Assembly (NCBI GenBank): GCA_033722295.1
Contig: JAWVZH010000122.1
Span: 1 to 8,780, forward strand
Direction of reading: 5' to 3'
DNA: 8,780 nt
Origin: JAWVZH01 sp033722295
GTDB lineage: Bacteria; Bacteroidota; Bacteroidia; Chitinophagales; Saprospiraceae
The notes under the pieces are model-generated. The model ran no database searches, was not told where the DNA came from, and was given only the letters and a program-made list of their open reading frames with translations. Shown here in pieces: positions 1 to 7,985 of the stretch. Made by a program: the position numbers and the translations under genes. Position 1 is the stretch's first letter; every line of letters begins with the position of its first letter.

Positions 1-45
1 ACCTACTATTTGTGAAGTCAAATGATCACAATCTAAAATTGACAT
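1..45 (-). CDS. Possible 5' end of a gene running off the left edge
   Basis: A minus-strand frame begins with ATG at 45 and stays open to base 1, giving MSILDCDHLTSQIVG. An earlier in-frame ATG exists at 75, but the residues between are Arg/Gly-rich and look like untranslated sequence; a stop lies at 82-84. The pattern 'xILxxxxLTxx' is loosely like the first strand of ABC-transporter ATPases, but 15 residues cannot establish a family. If real, the gene is divergent from the small Lys/Cys protein at 179-280 and they share a 133-bp intergenic region. It could equally be a chance open frame. Confidence 0.3.
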   Translation of the reverse strand, partial: MSILDCDHLTSQIVG

Positions 46-130
46 GAGTCCTCTCCCGCGGCATCTACCCAACATTAGGTATCATGCAATCTAATACAAA
101 TAGATCTTTTAGGTAAAATAGGATCGGTGC

Positions 131-167
131 TTTTCTCATTGGCCTGTCTGTCGTAATCTTGTATTAC
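131..167 (+). promoter_or_regulatory. Candidate promoter with inverted repeat before the Lys/Cys-rich small gene
   Basis: TAATCTTG at 154-161 matches the Bacteroidota -7 consensus TAnnTTTG except for one base. A TTTT at 131-134, a weak stand-in for the -33 element, lies 19 bases upstream, the usual spacing. The -7 candidate is overlapped by a short inverted repeat, GTAAT (153-157) and ATTAC (163-167) around CTTGT. The site ends 11 bases before the ATG at 179, so the leader would be very short. The match is weak and rests only on consensus and position. Confidence 0.25.
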
Positions 168-178
168 AATTTATAACT

Positions 179-280
179 ATGGGTAAGACCAAATGTTGTA
201 AGAAAAAGTGCTGTAAAAAGTACAAGAAAAAGGGAAAGAGCAACTGTAAGAAGTGCCCCAAGGTCTGTGCGTTTTGTTAA
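179..280 (+). CDS. Lys/Cys-rich 33-residue microprotein, unknown function
   Basis: ATG at 179 opens a 33-codon frame ending in tandem stops TAA TAA (278-283). The product has 14 Lys and 8 Cys and only one acidic-free, strongly basic composition (no Asp or Glu). Cysteines are at 6, 7, 11, 12, 23, 26, 30 and 33: two CC pairs in an N-terminal part (KCCKKKCCKKYKKKGK), then a C-terminal CKKCPKVCAFC with two CxxC pairs three residues apart. There is no signal peptide or hydrophobic segment, so a cytoplasmic location is inferred. The arrangement would suit binding of zinc or another soft metal, and the charge would suit binding to RNA, DNA or ribosomes; neither is shown. No Shine-Dalgarno is visible, as usual in Bacteroidota. 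It is convergent with mutS2. The ordered Cys pattern and double stop argue against a chance frame, but I cannot name a family. Confidence 0.6.
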   Translation: MGKTKCCKKKCCKKYKKKGKSNCKKCPKVCAFC

Positions 281-313
281 TAAAGGTATTGGGTATTTGG
301 TGCAAGGAATTTA

Positions 314-383
314 CACGCTGAGACACTGAGAACTTCGCAATCTATATCGCTTGGCGCTATCGACTTGAGACGCTGAGAACTTC
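314..383. repeat. Diverged 17-bp direct repeat, possibly a dispersed intergenic element
   Basis: GAGACACTGAGAACTTC at 320-336 recurs as GAGACGCTGAGAACTTC at 367-383, 16 of 17 bases identical, offset 47 bp. The first copy is preceded by a further ACGCTGAG (314-321), so the unit is itself built from an ~8-9-bp CGCTGAGA-like motif. This resembles the CGCWGAGACGCWGAGA-type short repeats found between genes in many bacterial genomes; that assignment is from memory and untested. No open frame or transposase is attached. Confidence 0.55.
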
Positions 384-431
384 TTCTGACTGGTTTGATA
401 CCATTATATCAAGACATCCGGCTCGTGTGGT

Positions 432-517
432 CCGAAGCTTAGTTCAAGGAGAGGTTAAACCTGTGATGAAGGTCATGTCCTTCACCAAACCTTCCTCTCA
501 CCCCTATCTTCGGTTTT
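432..517 (+). terminator. Nested stem structure followed by TTTT; possible terminator or structured RNA
   Basis: Three nested complementary segments share one axis: CCGAAG (432-437) with CTTCGG (508-513), GAGAGG (449-454) with CCTCTC (494-499), and TGAAGG (467-472) with CCTTCA (479-484) closing a 6-base loop. GGTT (453-456) with AACC (488-491) is an alternative middle pairing. The outer stem is followed at once by TTTT (514-517) on the plus strand. It lies between convergent genes, 150 bases past the small gene and 70 bases past mutS2, so a transcription-ending role is reasonable. The long internal loops make it a poor classical rho-independent terminator, and a chance arrangement in a purine/pyrimidine-biased stretch is possible. 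Confidence 0.35.
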
Positions 518-540
518 GACTACTCTTTCCTTCAACAAAT

Positions 541-588
541 CAACTATTCTACTGATTAACTAATCCACTAACCCCCTAATCTACTGAT
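541..588. repeat. Degenerate ~8-bp tandem tract at the mutS2 3' end
   Basis: The stretch splits into successive related units CAACTATT, CTACTGATT, AACTAATC, CACTAACC, CCCTAAT and CTACTGAT, approximating a (cn)ACTAATC unit with period 7 to 9. The last unit touches the mutS2 stop codon (588-590). Similar CTAATCAA-like low-complexity tracts occur in Bacteroidota intergenic DNA, in my recollection. It carries no gene, and I infer slipped-strand origin. Confidence 0.45.
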
Positions 589-2972
589 CATCGAAAAGCG
601 ATAATAGTAATGCCTTCTCCTCCATCCTCAGGCGCCGGATGATCCAGGCTCTTGACCTGCTTATATTCCCTGGCTTTATCCCGAACGACACGCCGCAGGA
701 CACCACTACCCTTTCCATGAACGATCTCAAGTTGATCGATCCCAATAACCACAGCCTCATCCAGGTAATTCTGAATAATATCCCGGGCTTCGTCCATCTT
801 GAGGCCTCTGATGTCAAGTTTGCTCCTGAAATTGGCAGCCCGATCAAAGATGTCAGTCTGAATGCTCTTTTTCGGATTCACTTTAAGCGGCGCTCCAACT
901 ATTTTCAGATCCCTCGTCGGCACTTCTACCTTTAGGGCACCAAAACCCACCTGTGCAATATCATTATTGAGCTCCAGGACCTCTCCCGAAACATCACCGT
1001 TCTTCATCTTCACATGATCACCAACCCTAATAGGCCTGGAATCTACCTTTTCATGTTCAATAATGTCTTCCTGAAGATCAGACATCTCCTTCATCAAAGC
1101 TTTCTTTTCCTCTTTCTTTTCGGATGCAAGGGATTTGGCCTTCTCCAGGTTCTTGCTTTCCTGTATCTCGCGGATGGTATTTTCCAGCTGACGATTGAAT
1201 TCAGCCTCTCTTGTAACTCTCTCCTCCCTGGCCTGCAACTTCAGCTTTTTTCTCTTATAGTCCAGTTCTCCAGCAAGTCTTTCATAGTTCTTGATCAAAT
1301 GATCCAGTTTACTCTGGTGCTCGCGTGATCGAGCGAGCTCATTTTCCAGCTGCTGTTTTTCAGACTGAAGACTGTTAAGCAGATCTTCAACCTTGACCTG
1401 TTTTTCTCCCAGACGACGTCGTGCATTCTTAAGTACGACTTCAGGTAGCTCCATCTTTTCTGCGATCTCAAAGGCAAAACTGCTGCCGGGTTTACCAATG
1501 TCCAGTTCATATGTCGGGGAGATCGAATCGGTATCGAAACTCATACTTGCATTGACGATCCCCCTGTTCTTGAAGGCGAATACCTTAAGGTTGGAGTAGT
1601 GAGTTGTAACGACACCCCAACTCTTTCGATAGAGCAAGTGACGAAGCATAGCCTCTGCAAGAGCACCGCCTGTCGTTGGATCCGTACCACTTCCGAACTC
1701 ATCGATCAGGATCAGGCTGTCCTCACTCGCTTCCCTCATCATGTGTGCCATCTTCTGGAGCCTTGAGCTATAAGTACTCAGATCATTTTCGATAGACTGT
1801 TGATCTCCAATGTCCACCATCACCTCTTTGAACAATCCTGCCTCACTCGATGGATCACATGTAGGCAGCATACCGTACTGGATCATAAGTTGCAACAATC
1901 CTATCGTTTTCAGCGCTATTGATTTACCTCCGGCGTTTGGTCCGCTGATCACCATCATCCTGTTCTTACCAAAGAGTATAATATCTGATGGAACCACAGG
2001 TTTGCCAATGGCGTCGTTCTTCAGCTTGAGCAGTGGATGTCTGGCCTGCATCCATTGGATCTTTGGCTGATCGGTGATCTTGGGCAATTCACCTCCTGTG
2101 TACCTAGCCAATTCCGATTTTACCCGTATAAAATCTATTTCAATGATGATCTTCAAGATGTTCTCGATCTCATCGCTGTAGGCACGAAAAAGGTCACATA
2201 GGCCCAGTAGTATTTTATGGATCTCTCTTTTTTCTTCACTTTGCAGATCGAACAGATCATTGTTCATCATCACGATCTCCTGAGGTTCTATATAGGCCGT
2301 TTGACCGGTGCTGGACTGATCATGGAGAATGCCCTGGATCTGTCTCTTATACTCAGCTTTCACCGCTAAGACACGTCGACCATTCTTAAAGCTCTCCGGC
2401 GAATCGAGCAGGACGTTTGATGATCTGTGCTTTTCGATGACCTGGTCAAATGACCGGTCTATTTTTGACATCACTCGGTCTATCTTCGATCTCACCTTTC
2501 GGAGCTCCTCGGAGGCATCATCTCTTACCTGGCCGGATTCGTCAAATATCCTGTCAGTTTCTTGGACAATTTCCAGCAATGGCGAATTGGAGTGGATGAG
2601 CGCTGTAATATTAGGATATTCCTCGGTGACCTCCTCTGATCTGAACAGCTCGGCGAGGTAGGCATGTTGTTCGAGAACAACCTTCACTCGAATGATATCC
2701 TCAAGAGGTATTACTCGATTGGCCGGCCTCACATCCTGAAGGATTTCCCTCAGATCCTCAAAGGGATCCAGATGTGTGACGATGCCCTCCTTAGCAGCCT
2801 CTTTTAATTCCTCTACCAACTTCAGGTTCTCCCTGATAGTTTCAACATCATTATCCAGGCGCTGAGCATTGATCCTGTCAACAGTAGACACACTCATGGC
2901 CCTGTCAGACATCCACTTGAGCAGCTTGTCAAACTCTAGATCTTCAATACAAGTCTCTGGATACAGAATCAT
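588..2972 (-). CDS. mutS2: Endonuclease MutS2 (MutS-family ATPase with Smr domain)
   Basis: A complete 794-residue MutS2, a usual length for the family (B. subtilis protein about 785). It has the typical N-terminus (MILYPETCIEDLEFDKLL), a helical MutS core, then the ATPase: Walker A GPNAGGKS at 344-351, the STYSSRL signature near 399-405, Walker B ILIDEFGSGTDP near 421-432 and TTHYSNLK near 456-463. A charged coiled coil spans about 525-640, a KOW-like segment about 648-692, and the Smr domain closes the protein with LDIRG (719-723) and HGKGSG (752-757). LDxRG in place of the LDxHG of stand-alone Smr proteins is normal for MutS2. Known homologues suppress homologous recombination (H. pylori, Thermus) or split collided ribosomes (B. 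subtilis); which applies here is not visible. It lacks the mismatch-recognition domain of MutS. It starts 23 bp after the tamB stop with no clear Shine-Dalgarno, so it is probably co-transcribed with tamB. Confidence 0.96.
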   Translation of the reverse strand: MILYPETCIEDLEFDKLLKWMSDRAMSVSTVDRINAQRLDNDVETIRENLKLVEELKEAAKEGIVTHLDPFEDLREILQDVRPANRVIPLEDIIRVKVVLEQHAYLAELFRSEEVTEEYPNITALIHSNSPLLEIVQETDRIFDESGQVRDDASEELRKVRSKIDRVMSKIDRSFDQVIEKHRSSNVLLDSPESFKNGRRVLAVKAEYKRQIQGILHDQSSTGQTAYIEPQEIVMMNNDLFDLQSEEKREIHKILLGLCDLFRAYSDEIENILKIIIEIDFIRVKSELARYTGGELPKITDQPKIQWMQARHPLLKLKNDAIGKPVVPSDIILFGKNRMMVISGPNAGGKSIALKTIGLLQLMIQYGMLPTCDPSSEAGLFKEVMVDIGDQQSIENDLSTYSSRLQKMAHMMREASEDSLILIDEFGSGTDPTTGGALAEAMLRHLLYRKSWGVVTTHYSNLKVFAFKNRGIVNASMSFDTDSISPTYELDIGKPGSSFAFEIAEKMELPEVVLKNARRRLGEKQVKVEDLLNSLQSEKQQLENELARSREHQSKLDHLIKNYERLAGELDYKRKKLKLQAREERVTREAEFNRQLENTIREIQESKNLEKAKSLASEKKEEKKALMKEMSDLQEDIIEHEKVDSRPIRVGDHVKMKNGDVSGEVLELNNDIAQVGFGALKVEVPTRDLKIVGAPLKVNPKKSIQTDIFDRAANFRSKLDIRGLKMDEARDIIQNYLDEAVVIGIDQLEIVHGKGSGVLRRVVRDKAREYKQVKSLDHPAPEDGGEGITIIAFR

Positions 2973-2995
2973 ACATTAATTTTCCAAACCGCTGA

Positions 2996-5900
2996 TCAGG
3001 ATTCGGCATCAACGTCTTTTAATGCTTTTTTAAAATCAAAGAAGTTGTCAAACTCTTTTCGATATCGTATACCTCCTCCTACTCTCTGACTTTGACCTTG
3101 AAAGCTTTGTTCAGCCCGATAATAGATTCTCAATTTCAATCCGTTGACTGGTGTGTTCCATTCTATGACCGTCTCAGGATTGAAATATGGGTCATTATTA
3201 AAAATAGATTGCGATCCATAATCGCCACCAACCGTTATGATCCACTTGTCGTTCCATAATCTATTTTTGAATCTGAATTGATATTCACCTTCACTGAAAC
3301 TTGTTTGTCGACCAGAGGACTCAAGGTTATACTGTTGCTGTACATAAGCCAGGTCGAAATCAATTCCGGAAATAAATTTCACATCATCAACGACGTCATT
3401 CAGCAAGGAACTAACGAAAAAGGACAACTGTGTAGATAAAAACTCACTCAAAGTGTTTATTGTTGACGCTCCAATATTGCTTACGAGAGCCGTCTGCTGG
3501 GTGCTGGGCAGAAAACTACCAAAGACCACCAGTCCGAATACCTGTTGATTGAGCTGATCCTGATCGTTCTCCAACGAGGACAGTTTATTATTGACATAGG
3601 TATTGAGCTCCCCTACAAGATTAGGCATATCGATCTCGAATGTGATTCTCGGAGACATAAGGGAGCCGCTCAGACCCATCGTCAGATCCACTTTTGACGG
3701 CCGTCGGGCTTCAGTTAACAGGGCAGAATTCTGTTCTGATAAATATTCCTGGATCAAAGGATAAGGAGCAGCAGTCAGTCCTTTGTATTCAGCCTCTATA
3801 TCTATTAGCGCATCAAGAGGATCACCTGTCCATCTTATGCTACCACCTCTTTTCACACGGAATGGTTTATTGACAAAATTGAGCAATGTGAAAAGGTAAT
3901 CACCATGTTCGATCTCATAATCTCCATAGACCGCCATTTCACCACTACGACTGATCTGGATATTTAGATTTCCCCGGCCATAACCCTCAAGGATATCACC
4001 TGCTTGTTCATCAAAAATGATCTTCGATTTGGCACCTTCATATACCGATAGTTTCATATCCAGTTCCAACCCTTTCAACGTTGTCGCTCGTTGCAAAACT
4101 GAATCCTGGCTTGTGGTGTCCATCTTCACGAACTCGACAAAACCTGTCTGGACTTCAGAAGTGCCATATGAGATGGGGATGACCAACTCGCTCGGAGCAC
4201 CTGTTGACGCTACCACATCAATAGATGGATTTTCCATAGTTCCGTAAAACTCCAGATCGATCTCCCCAATAGCATAGCCGTAGTAGGTCGGATTATCCAC
4301 CCTTGTCGTATTTAACCCGATGAGGCGATCTGAACTGATGGACAGGTCCAACTCCCATTCTTTCAAGCTGTTGTGGCGCAGGCCACCCGTGACGGTAGCT
4401 ATATTATCCAGCGAGTCCGAAAAGGTGACATTATTGAAATCGATATAGTCATTTTTAAAATAAATGGTTTGATCCTCGAAGTAATATGTCACCCCGACGT
4501 AATCGACCCTACTTCTACCTGACGGAATATAGAGATCTCCCAAAACATCGAATTCATTGCCAACGCCCTGGACGGTAAATTCACCGGTAAAATAACCACG
4601 GGTATTACTTATGCCTGTTGTTATTATGTCTTCCAGTATCTCCAGTGGAAATTCGTTGGCATCTATCTGAAAGGCGAATTCAGATTGAGAATCACCCTTG
4701 CCTTTCTTAAATTTTCCATCGGCTATCAGCTCTGATCGTCCGTCACTCAATTCCAGTGAAATGTCGATACCTTTTTCGAGAGAAGCACCTGAGGCCTTGA
4801 TATCGAGTGTGCCTCTGTTCTTGCTATTAACCAGCGTACTGTCCTGATGTAGGTCAAAATCTATTTTTTTAAAATCAAATAAATCTTGTATGGTCAGATG
4901 TGCATCGAAGTAACCTTTAAAATCAAAGGTCTCCAATTGGGTGAGGCTGTCAAGAACATCCGAACTCCAGTTGTCAAGTTTCGCCTCGATCCCTCTCTGA
5001 TTATTTATGTCATCGATACGCAGGATATTCGTATCTGTCTTCATAACAAAGTTGTCAAATGCCAATCCTTCCTTCTTTATTACGAGGGAGTTCCCTGGAG
5101 AAAATGACCATACTTTATTGTCAAACCAAAGAGAAGACGGTTCGAACTGGATCTTCAATTCTCGAGCTGAAGGTAGCATGTCAGCTTCTATATCGACACC
5201 TTCGAATATGCCTTGTGGATCGATATAGGACAGCTTGAATGTGCCTGAGTCTCCTTTCAGGTTGGTCACATGGCTTAGTGAATCGAACCAGGGCTTCTCC
5301 CTGATCGCCACTTGTGAGGCCCTGAGTGTGTAAAGCAATAGTTCATCATCATTGACAAGTGAAAGATCAAGGTTGGAAATATCCCAATTTCCAATTCCTA
5401 AGGTAGATATCTCTGATTGATACTTGAGGCTCTCGTTGACCGTATTGACGTATGCGGTGACCTCTACTTTTCCAATTCTATATTGATCATTCGTGAAGTA
5501 GTTCACAAGATCAAAATTGTTCTTGAGGTCGATATCAATGCTGTAGTCCTGTCTTACGTCTACATTTGTAGTGAGAGAATCAATACCCAGCAATTCACTA
5601 AGCTTTGGATGGTTATGACCAATAATATTGAGCATGTCCTGATGAATACTCGGAATATCGTATACCCCTTGTAATTCTATATCGCCGAAATTGGAATTCA
5701 TTGTCAACCTACGACCTGTTCCGGTACTATCATACAACTGAGTAATGTCAATCTGCTCGAAATTCAGACTGTCCTGACCATTGAACAATGCCCAGGTGTT
5801 GACGAGCTTGGCCTGACCGATCAGTTCATCCCAACTCAGACCAGTCAATGAAATATCAGCAATTCCGCCAAAGTCAAACGGCTTTTCAGACAGGTTCAAA

Positions 5901-7828
5901 GCTTTTAATCGTATGTGATCTATATCAGCATAGAATTTATATACCGGTACAGAATCCAGATTGGAGATCTTTCCGTTGAATCGCAGTTTGGCATCCTCCG
6001 AATCCGCAATGAGCAAACCATCGAACAGATTCCTGGTCAATTTCCCATCGATCTCCAGGTTCTCATATGCGTATCCCTTGTATTCCAGTTTGTTGACCAC
6101 ACCTTCAACCTCTGCATTTGCATTGTCCAGCGTAAGACCCTTTCCCTGCTGCACATTGATCGACATCGACAATTGGCCGAGGTCTGGATTATTTGTCCAT
6201 CTACCCACATCAAAATCAACAAGCTGCATCTTACCGGAATACTCTGCCAGATCCCTGCCCGGTTTAAGATCAAGTCGCATGTCCAGTACTGCACGACCCA
6301 GGTTGGATCGCAGATTTCCATACGTTACAAAATCTTCAAAGTAGCCGTCAAAACGGCCTTTGTATCTCAAGACACCCAGCTTTTCAAAATTCTGTGGAAT
6401 GTCGAGGTTGGGCACCATATTCTCCAGGCTGTTTATATCAAACCTCAACTCATCTATGTCCAGACTTAATAATTCCTCATTTCTTACCGTCAGATCCCTT
6501 GTGCTGACATTTCCCATGAAGGAAATATCATCTCCGGCTTCCAATGTCAGATCTCTGGCTTTAAGACTGTTCACCCGACCGAAAACATGCCCGTCCAGCT
6601 CGAGGATCTGATTCTCGCTGTTGATAAAAAAGGTGTTGTCATAAAGATCTGGAACAAATGTCATGATATCCCGAAAAGAGAGCTCGCTTTCATCTATTCT
6701 GGCATCTATGAAGACCTCATTATTAAAATTTCGCCAGGACTCGTAACAGTTGAATTTAAAGGTAATGCTATCTCCGAGTGAACTGGTTGGACTGAGCAAG
6801 GTCATACCATTAAGTGCCACCTGAGTGCTGTCCACGACAGCGTCATCTACTTTGAGATATTGCAACTCGAAGCCTGCAGGACTCTCAAAAGACAAGTAGA
6901 GATCTCTGCCTTTGAAAGCAAGTTTTTGCATCTTCAGATCACATACGGAGATATTCACGTTATCGAGCAGCAGGTGATCATAATTGATTCGCTCATAATT
7001 ACGGTTCCACTCTGGAGACCGAAAGTTATTATCCAGTTTGAATCGGCTGTTCGTAATATCTATATCGGCACAGGATAAAAAGAACGGACTTCTTTGTATT
7101 GAAGTGTCAGTTGATGCAGTGAGTTCATCCTCAGAGCTGGTGGTGTCCATATTGGCCGGCATGAACATATGGATGTAAATGGATAAATGGTCCAGAAAGA
7201 TGTGATCAACTTCCAAGGAATCCCGCACCAGATCCAGCAAATGAATATCTATCTCTCCAGATCCGATCTTGTAAAATTCTTCTGAACCACGATTGTAATC
7301 GTGGTTTCTGAATTCGAAATTCTCCAGGTTTAGAGTTCCGGGAGCGATAATCAGTCCCCCCTTCTGCTTCTGCTCACGTGGCTCCGGACTGAACGTCTTA
7401 GCGATATTCCTTCTGTTCTCGCCTTCATAAGTGACGAGATTGAAGAGTCCATCGTGTATCTCCGTGCCCTGCAGGTGAAGTTGACCACTCAACGCACTTA
7501 TTAGAGCACCACTCAGGCCTGATTTCAGATAATCGGCGTAGATCAGGGTATCCTGATGATGATCCCTGATAAGAACTTCCCTGAGCTGGATACCTTTCAA
7601 GATGTTCAATTCCATTTCTCCTATGGAGACCTCAGTATTAAGTGCCCTGGATAATCTCTGGGCTACTTGTTCTGTTCCCCATGTCCGGTTCAGTATTTCC
7701 TGAGCAATAAAAAGCAATAACACAAGGGTCGCCAGGCCAGCGATACCGGTGGCAACCCATTTTCTCTTCCTCCAAGGTCTCTTCTCAGTACCGTCGGGAG
7801 TATTATTACCTGAATTAACTGATGTCAT
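2996..7828 (-). CDS. tamB: TamB/AsmA-type inner-to-outer membrane bridge protein
   Basis: A 1610-residue protein, longer than E. coli TamB (about 1259) but in the range I expect for Bacteroidota. The N-terminus is cytoplasmic and basic (KRPWRKRK, 16-23), followed by one membrane segment about 25-42 (ATGIAGLATLVLLLFIAQ), so the rest is periplasmic. Residues about 55-99 are AsmA-like (VSIGEMELNILKGIQLREV). The middle is a long run of alternating short beta strands with LDxxxxDF/LRxDDxxxx texture, as expected for a hydrophobic-groove beta-taco. The C-terminal TamB/DUF490 domain shows GRGNLNIQI at 1284-1292, GDYEIEHGDYLF at 1302-1313 and GGSIRWTGDP at 1328-1337, with an amphipathic barrel-like tail about 1515-1600. 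TamB proteins carry phospholipid between membranes and/or help outer-membrane protein assembly with a TamA partner (TamL in Bacteroidota); no partner gene is in the window. ATG at 7828 puts the basic stretch before the anchor. A candidate promoter lies upstream; mutS2 follows after 23 bp. Confidence 0.92.
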   Translation of the reverse strand: MTSVNSGNNTPDGTEKRPWRKRKWVATGIAGLATLVLLLFIAQEILNRTWGTEQVAQRLSRALNTEVSIGEMELNILKGIQLREVLIRDHHQDTLIYADYLKSGLSGALISALSGQLHLQGTEIHDGLFNLVTYEGENRRNIAKTFSPEPREQKQKGGLIIAPGTLNLENFEFRNHDYNRGSEEFYKIGSGEIDIHLLDLVRDSLEVDHIFLDHLSIYIHMFMPANMDTTSSEDELTASTDTSIQRSPFFLSCADIDITNSRFKLDNNFRSPEWNRNYERINYDHLLLDNVNISVCDLKMQKLAFKGRDLYLSFESPAGFELQYLKVDDAVVDSTQVALNGMTLLSPTSSLGDSITFKFNCYESWRNFNNEVFIDARIDESELSFRDIMTFVPDLYDNTFFINSENQILELDGHVFGRVNSLKARDLTLEAGDDISFMGNVSTRDLTVRNEELLSLDIDELRFDINSLENMVPNLDIPQNFEKLGVLRYKGRFDGYFEDFVTYGNLRSNLGRAVLDMRLDLKPGRDLAEYSGKMQLVDFDVGRWTNNPDLGQLSMSINVQQGKGLTLDNANAEVEGVVNKLEYKGYAYENLEIDGKLTRNLFDGLLIADSEDAKLRFNGKISNLDSVPVYKFYADIDHIRLKALNLSEKPFDFGGIADISLTGLSWDELIGQAKLVNTWALFNGQDSLNFEQIDITQLYDSTGTGRRLTMNSNFGDIELQGVYDIPSIHQDMLNIIGHNHPKLSELLGIDSLTTNVDVRQDYSIDIDLKNNFDLVNYFTNDQYRIGKVEVTAYVNTVNESLKYQSEISTLGIGNWDISNLDLSLVNDDELLLYTLRASQVAIREKPWFDSLSHVTNLKGDSGTFKLSYIDPQGIFEGVDIEADMLPSARELKIQFEPSSLWFDNKVWSFSPGNSLVIKKEGLAFDNFVMKTDTNILRIDDINNQRGIEAKLDNWSSDVLDSLTQLETFDFKGYFDAHLTIQDLFDFKKIDFDLHQDSTLVNSKNRGTLDIKASGASLEKGIDISLELSDGRSELIADGKFKKGKGDSQSEFAFQIDANEFPLEILEDIITTGISNTRGYFTGEFTVQGVGNEFDVLGDLYIPSGRSRVDYVGVTYYFEDQTIYFKNDYIDFNNVTFSDSLDNIATVTGGLRHNSLKEWELDLSISSDRLIGLNTTRVDNPTYYGYAIGEIDLEFYGTMENPSIDVVASTGAPSELVIPISYGTSEVQTGFVEFVKMDTTSQDSVLQRATTLKGLELDMKLSVYEGAKSKIIFDEQAGDILEGYGRGNLNIQISRSGEMAVYGDYEIEHGDYLFTLLNFVNKPFRVKRGGSIRWTGDPLDALIDIEAEYKGLTAAPYPLIQEYLSEQNSALLTEARRPSKVDLTMGLSGSLMSPRITFEIDMPNLVGELNTYVNNKLSSLENDQDQLNQQVFGLVVFGSFLPSTQQTALVSNIGASTINTLSEFLSTQLSFFVSSLLNDVVDDVKFISGIDFDLAYVQQQYNLESSGRQTSFSEGEYQFRFKNRLWNDKWIITVGGDYGSQSIFNNDPYFNPETVIEWNTPVNGLKLRIYYRAEQSFQGQSQRVGGGIRYRKEFDNFFDFKKALKDVDAES

Positions 7829-7868
7829 CTGTTGTTAAAACTAAGAACCCTGGATATGGTTTTAAATC

Positions 7869-7899
7869 AAAAGATAAGTCAATCTGTGAGTACAACAAT
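7869..7899 (-). promoter_or_regulatory. Candidate Bacteroidota-type promoter for tamB-mutS2
   Basis: On the minus strand ATTG (7899-7896) is separated by 19 bases from TATCTTTT (7876-7869), close to the Bacteroidota -33 TTTG / -7 TAnnTTTG pattern with normal spacing. Transcription would start near 7862, leaving a leader of about 35 bases before the tamB ATG at 7828. It sits in the 157-bp AT-rich gap after folP. No convincing folP terminator hairpin was found in that gap, so read-through from folP remains possible. Confidence 0.4.
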
Positions 7900-7985
7900 T
7901 TTGCTGCTAAAATTATTTCAAGTAATCCTTATTCTTAGGAAACTTTAACCTTCCTTTGAGAGGCTAACTCTATACATGCTTTATT

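Larger units (their letters stand above)
281..587. other. Noncoding intergenic region between convergent 3' ends
   Basis: About 300 bases separate the small Lys/Cys gene (plus strand) from the end of mutS2 (minus strand). I see no convincing coding frame; a 17-codon frame at 466-519 lies inside a stem structure and is disregarded. The region holds a diverged 17-bp direct repeat, a nested stem structure ending in TTTT, and a degenerate ~8-bp tandem tract, each listed separately. No tRNA or recognisable ncRNA was seen. Confidence 0.6.

Noticed and set aside
466..519. 17-codon plus-strand frame beginning MKVMSFTK
   Set aside because: It sits inside the nested stem structure, is very short, has no promoter or composition signal, and its length is expected by chance.
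719..811. Loss of the catalytic His in the Smr domain of MutS2 (LDIRG rather than LDxHG)
   Set aside because: Arg at this position is normal for the Smr domain of MutS2 proteins, so it is not evidence of inactivation; the HGKGSG motif is intact.
5915..6469. 184-codon open frame on the plus strand, antisense to tamB
   Set aside because: It lies wholly opposite a well-supported tamB frame, its product has no recognisable motif, and other overlapping plus-strand frames in the same area show it is a composition shadow.
7920..7950. Possible folP terminator hairpin (TCCT/AGGA and GGAA/TTCC pairs)
   Set aside because: The arms are only four bases with A/T-rich loops and no following T-run in the right orientation, so they are not distinguishable from chance.
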